Source: Phorcus lineatus (taxonomy: Eukaryota; Mollusca; Gastropoda; Trochida; Trochidae). Taken from it: DNA of 64,000 nucleotides. Below are positions 59,901-64,000 of this stretch, piece after piece (the stretch's first letter is position 1; each line of letters starts with the position of its first letter). Location: the NCBI GenBank assembly GCA_921293015.1, contig OV121082.1:25185497-25249496 (forward strand). Direction: 5' to 3'. Under the pieces are notes generated by a model. That model did not search any database. It saw nothing but the letters and a program-made list of their open reading frames with translations, and was not told the DNA's origin. Both the position numbers and the translations under genes were made by a program.

Positions 59901-60740
59901 TTTATTGTAACCTTATGTAACTAACTGAACCTTCTTGGTATTTACTATTTACTATTAGAAAACAAATTAATTCAAAATGGAGTCAGTGATATTGATTGAG
60001 TTTTTACGATGATAATAACTTGTTTGGATAGCAGAGACTGAGTATTCTAATCACGGTTGCCTTTGATTTGGGAACTTACTGGTCCATTGGTTCCTCTGAT
60101 ATTTGTTTGTATTGTTGTTATGGTAACTATGCATCATCAATTGTGATCTAACTATGTTACATGATTAAATTATGAAATTTGAAGTTGTCTTGTGTTTTAT
60201 TGTCAAAACATTGTGGGTGACAGTACAAATGTGTATCTGTCATTCATGTTGTAAAGAAGGAAACCTGTTCTCTGTGCATATTGGCAATTAAAATTCTTCA
60301 TTGACTGATATATCAACCTAAATGGTTTTCATTTGGCTTTATGACCATCAGTTTTAGATTTTTCATTCCATTTTATCTACTGAAATATTCGAGTAGATTG
60401 CATTTATTAAGAAAAACAGAGAAATTTCTAAATGTGAATGAACAATGACTCCAAAAAAAATGTGTTTATTATCCATCAAACATGAAGTAAATTACTACAG
60501 TTAAGTATTGTGATTTTGTCCATGACAGAATCATTAAAGAAACTAGGGAGAAGGTATCCCAAGTTGGAGAACATGTTCTCAATTCGTTTCATCATGAGTA
60601 AAAAATATGTTTAAATCTAATAAAATCAAAGAAAAACTAAGAAAATTGTTATTGGTAAAATATCTTTGAATTGCTTGCAAGTGTAGGATATAGAAAGATT
60701 GCAGTAAATGGAGAGAGATAAAATACTGAGTGCATTAGGT
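56973..60740 (+). other. 3' UTR and downstream sequence
   Basis: No coding signal. Possible polyadenylation signals are ATTAAA at 58593-58598 and AATAAA at 59455-59460, but the real 3' end cannot be fixed from sequence. The short ORFs here have no family resemblance. Confidence 0.4.
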
Positions 60741-63700
60741 CGCCACATGCAGTTGTAATTTATCAGCAGATCTTAATCATGTAAACCAGGTAGCTAGCTG
60801 TCGTCATGAGAGTTATTGATTGGTGTGTACTTGATACTACCTATCACGTGCTAGTATTACTATGTATGCCTTTTATTCCATTATGTCTCAAAGAATTAAT
60901 GCATATGACAGATACGTTTTTAAAAAAATCGTTCGTGCTCAGATTATATTACTACGGTGTTTCGGATTTATTATCGATCCGCATTCATCACTCTGTAGTT
61001 TGATCGTTGAAGTCATCGATTACGTAGTACTGCGGAACCAAAATGTCTTGAATGTCATCATTTATTTTCAATCGCAGGAGATTCAATAATGTCAAGGACT
61101 AGCGTCTTTCAATCCAAATATTCTTTGTAAACAAATTATCCTCAATAAAAAAGTAAGCAGAGCACACACATGTCGTTAATGAATTGAAAGTAATTATAGT
61201 GACTCTGCGTTGACAGTTTAGAATGCAATGATACATTGGAAAACCAAATGCAGTTGAATGCATGTAATGCAATTGCGAATCATTATACATTACAATATAA
61301 CATCCACAAATACGGCTTTCATATTTTCTGTCTTATATGTTAAACATAGTAACGTTTGATCCAATACCGTTCAATGTTCAATAAAATCTATACCGGTATA
61401 TGTCAAGATTTGTATAAAATCAATACACCTGAACTTAAAAGATTACATAAATCTTACTGGACGTTTGAATCACTGACATACGGAAGTAGCTATTGTAACA
61501 TTTATTTGTGTGTGCAAGATAAAACCTGGAATAATATAATCCTTTGTTTTCTTGTCCTGTTCTAACCGGTGGCATGCCAACGTTACGTTAGAATTGAAAG
61601 ACCTATGAAATACACTGACTAACAGAGGATCACACAATATCTCCGAGTTTAAGATGCTTAAAATGATCGGTTGTAGTATACTGACCAATCAAATTAAGTC
61701 AAAACCACTAATTTTTATTTGGTGAGAGTGTACACGTGCTTTTATCTATATTTTTACTGCAACATGAATCTAGTAGAAGGAAAGATATACGAGCAATAAC
61801 ATTTGCAACTTTGTTCCTCAAACCAAGCGTAGAACTGTGTCTTTATTGCTGTGTCAAGGCATTTAGGGCAACAAACAATAATCCCCGAGATCTAGGGAAA
61901 TCAAGGCTTCAGGATGTGTGATTTAACTGTCCAAATTCACATCACACATGGAGGCCTGTGAATTTTCTTCACACGTTTTCTGTTGTCTATTCAAATGAAG
62001 TCAGTGAATCAATGTAATCAATTATAAGCAACGTAAAGCTGTCATAATACTTTTATCCATCGTAGAATGCTTATAATCCACACAGCTGCCTTCTTTGATT
62101 TCATCCGCTAGACACATATAAAATAGTACAGATAGTCATAAAAAGTTAACGGAACTTTATGTTAGGTTAGTCAGTTCAGAAGTCAGAAACACCTACCACC
62201 CTTTATGCAATAATAGGATACACTCTCCCTATCCTGTTCTTTTACACGTCAACATGCACGCTGGGCGATCGGAGTGAGTTCATTCAGTTATGAGGAATAC
62301 ATACTCTTCTGTATTTACGATTGTTCATAAAGTATTAGACTTCGTCTTAAGATTCGCAGCAAAGCCGAATGGGTTTAGAGTTTAACCACAAAATAAACAC
62401 AGATCATATCTAGAACACGGCAAATGTAATGCACTTTGCTCCGTTATCTGCTAACTTATCAGTGAAAACGACACGTCTCGATACAAGATAGATATTGTAT
62501 TTAATTTATCTTAACGCGGAACAGTTGAATATATTTCGTATTCCAAAGCTTGTCCCGTATAGGAGCTTGACGGAAAAACAAATCTAATTTTCTCCTCAAA
62601 ACGTATAATCTGCACACTTTATACGTAGATGTATACGTAGTTAAAGTCATGCATGCAATTAAAGATAAATGCTTTTTCCTGGGTTAAACTCCATAGCTGG
62701 TTTTTAGTTCATGGTCAATTCATAAACACTTGATCTGATTTGAATAACGTTTAATATCCTTTTCTCTAATTTGTAGGATTCTAATAATCGAAAATCAAAG
62801 TGTCGAACCAAAGTGAAATATTTAAACAATGAATACTTTACTACCGTGGCAACCTCGATTAGCTAATATCAATTCGATATGTCCCATCTCGTCAATTACT
62901 TTCAGATAACATTATATGAATGGCAAAAAGTAAACAGAGTAATGGAAGTCACACCAAACTAACGTGAGCAGGGCGTGTGCATTCGAGGATACTTGAGTTT
63001 ATAACGTATAACCTGGTTACCGCAATAAATCTGTCAATACAAAAACTCAGATGTCACTTATGTTCTCCTAAAGGTAAAGTATATGCAATTTCAGAAATGA
63101 ATTCTTGAATAAGTGTTGGCATTATTTCATTTAGTAATGATGTCATGTTGTTTTACGATGATATTGTTGTGATGATTCCAAAGTGGTAAGAGTGACGAGG
63201 TTATCCAAAACAGCTGATTAACAAAGTTTTTAAAAAAATCTTTCGATCTTATGCATTGCCGTGACGTCATCGTTTTCTGATTCAAATAAAACGTTATTAC
63301 GTTTTACAGAAATTAACCTTTGTTTGTTGTCTGACGTCATACCCCCGATCTCATTTCTAAAGAGTGGTCATAGCCTTGATATTCGTTAGTGTTGTCATTA
63401 TCCTAAGACTCCAAAGTGAAGCCATGCCCTTCATATTATTAACCCATATCATTAAAAATCGAATGTAAGGTTATGGTTTTCAGTTACTTATTTGAGGTTA
63501 AAGTCTTCAGATTTTAAAGCGATGACATTACCTTTATGCAATCGCATTCTGATTCTAAAAAAAGCCATAGTCTTTCGGTTTTATATACAAGGCATTTCAG
63601 ATTCAAAAGAGAATTAAGCCTTTGCCTGTATCTCTGCCTTCGGAAAAGTGGTAATAGCATCAATACTTAAATTGACGCATGCCTTAATGAAATTCGCACC

Positions 63701-63863
63701 CACAGAAATGTTTCCACATTATAAAAAATGAAATATTGACTTTTTCACATTATCGATAACTTTGAGGCAATTTAGCTATTAACTGACATGTATATCAATA
63801 TATTGCTGTTATTATATCAATTTATGACACACAATTGTTTCCTCTCGGTGCGAAGTGTAACCT
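60741..63863. other. CpG-normal intergenic sequence
   Basis: CpG is abruptly more frequent than in the preceding 60 kb (about 16 between 60780 and 61110). No open frame with family resemblance and no RNA gene recognised. Confidence 0.5.
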
Positions 63864-63885
63864 TATATATGAGTTGTCACGTGAC
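63864..63885 (+). promoter_or_regulatory. TATA box and E-box palindrome, possible core promoter
   Basis: TATATAT at 63864-63870 is followed by GTCACGTGAC at 63876-63885, a 10-bp palindrome with a CACGTG E-box (bHLH site). A start about 30 bases after the TATA, near 63895, is inferred. Confidence 0.35.
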
Positions 63886-63894
63886 ACCACACCC

Positions 63895-63965
63895 AGGTAG
63901 GAAGGGGAATTAATCAGCTACCTGGATCTCGGGTGTGTAGAGGCCAGGGATACAACTGTACATAG
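63895..63965 (+). other. Possible noncoding first exon of the next gene
   Basis: Ends at ACATAG followed by gtgagt (63966), a strong splice donor, with no ATG between the inferred start and the donor. It would be a 5' UTR exon of a + strand gene continuing beyond the window. Confidence 0.3.
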
Positions 63966-64000
63966 GTGAGTTTAAACTCTCGCTATAGTTTATTTGATTT

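Noticed and set aside
1-64000. CRISPR arrays, bacterial operons, rRNA or tRNA genes
   Set aside because: Split genes and animal repeats throughout; no regular spacer array or cloverleaf-type sequence was noticed by eye. A tRNAscan run would settle the tRNA point.

Overview
The window is AT-rich animal nuclear DNA dominated by one large intron-rich gene. I join 35 coding exons on the + strand, from an ATG at 26061 to a TGA at 56972, into one open frame of 1900 residues. The exon phases agree at every junction. The protein has a signal peptide, 14 extracellular cadherin (EC) repeats, a membrane-adjacent domain, one transmembrane helix and a tail of about 156 residues ending in TTEI. Both ends resemble vertebrate cadherin-23 (CDH23), the tip-link cadherin, but CDH23 has 27 EC repeats. 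This is therefore a short CDH23-like cadherin, perhaps of the class that includes insect Cad87A. The organism is probably a marine lophotrochozoan such as a mollusc. That rests on the gene type, the repeat families and the CpG pattern, not on a species-specific marker.

Layout. 1-26031: mostly featureless AT-rich sequence upstream of the start codon. It holds a CpG-dense patch with a minus-strand ORF (about 3880-4227), a MITE with TA duplications (7797-8716), an 85-nt palindrome (9493-9577), a possible 5' UTR exon (15350-15649), and a dead Tc1/mariner transposon with intact 26-bp inverted repeats (22711-24226). 26061-47979: signal peptide, ectodomain and transmembrane exons. Their introns carry an old repeat with internal duplication (30.5 kb), a MITE (36067-36780), a 24-bp tandem repeat (38982-39053) and a perfect 82-bp inverted repeat (41962-42147). 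47980-56972: cytoplasmic exons spread through long introns, with a snapback repeat (48737-48873), another MITE (50367-51431) and several unannotated candidate alternative exons. 56973-60740: 3' UTR and downstream sequence. From about 60.74 kb the CpG frequency rises sharply. The window ends with a TATA box, an E-box palindrome and a splice donor that may be the first exon of the next + strand gene.

The most interesting signal is in the cytoplasmic-tail region. Besides the main exons, which end in a class I PDZ-binding motif as CDH23 does, there are three phase-symmetric microexon candidates (18, 36 and 27 nt). There is also a 20-nt exon that would end the protein in KTETV, and a possible alternative last exon that would end it in SRV. 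All three predicted C-termini (TEI, TETV, SRV) fit the class I PDZ ligand pattern. This suggests, but does not prove, that splicing swaps PDZ ligands and tail length.
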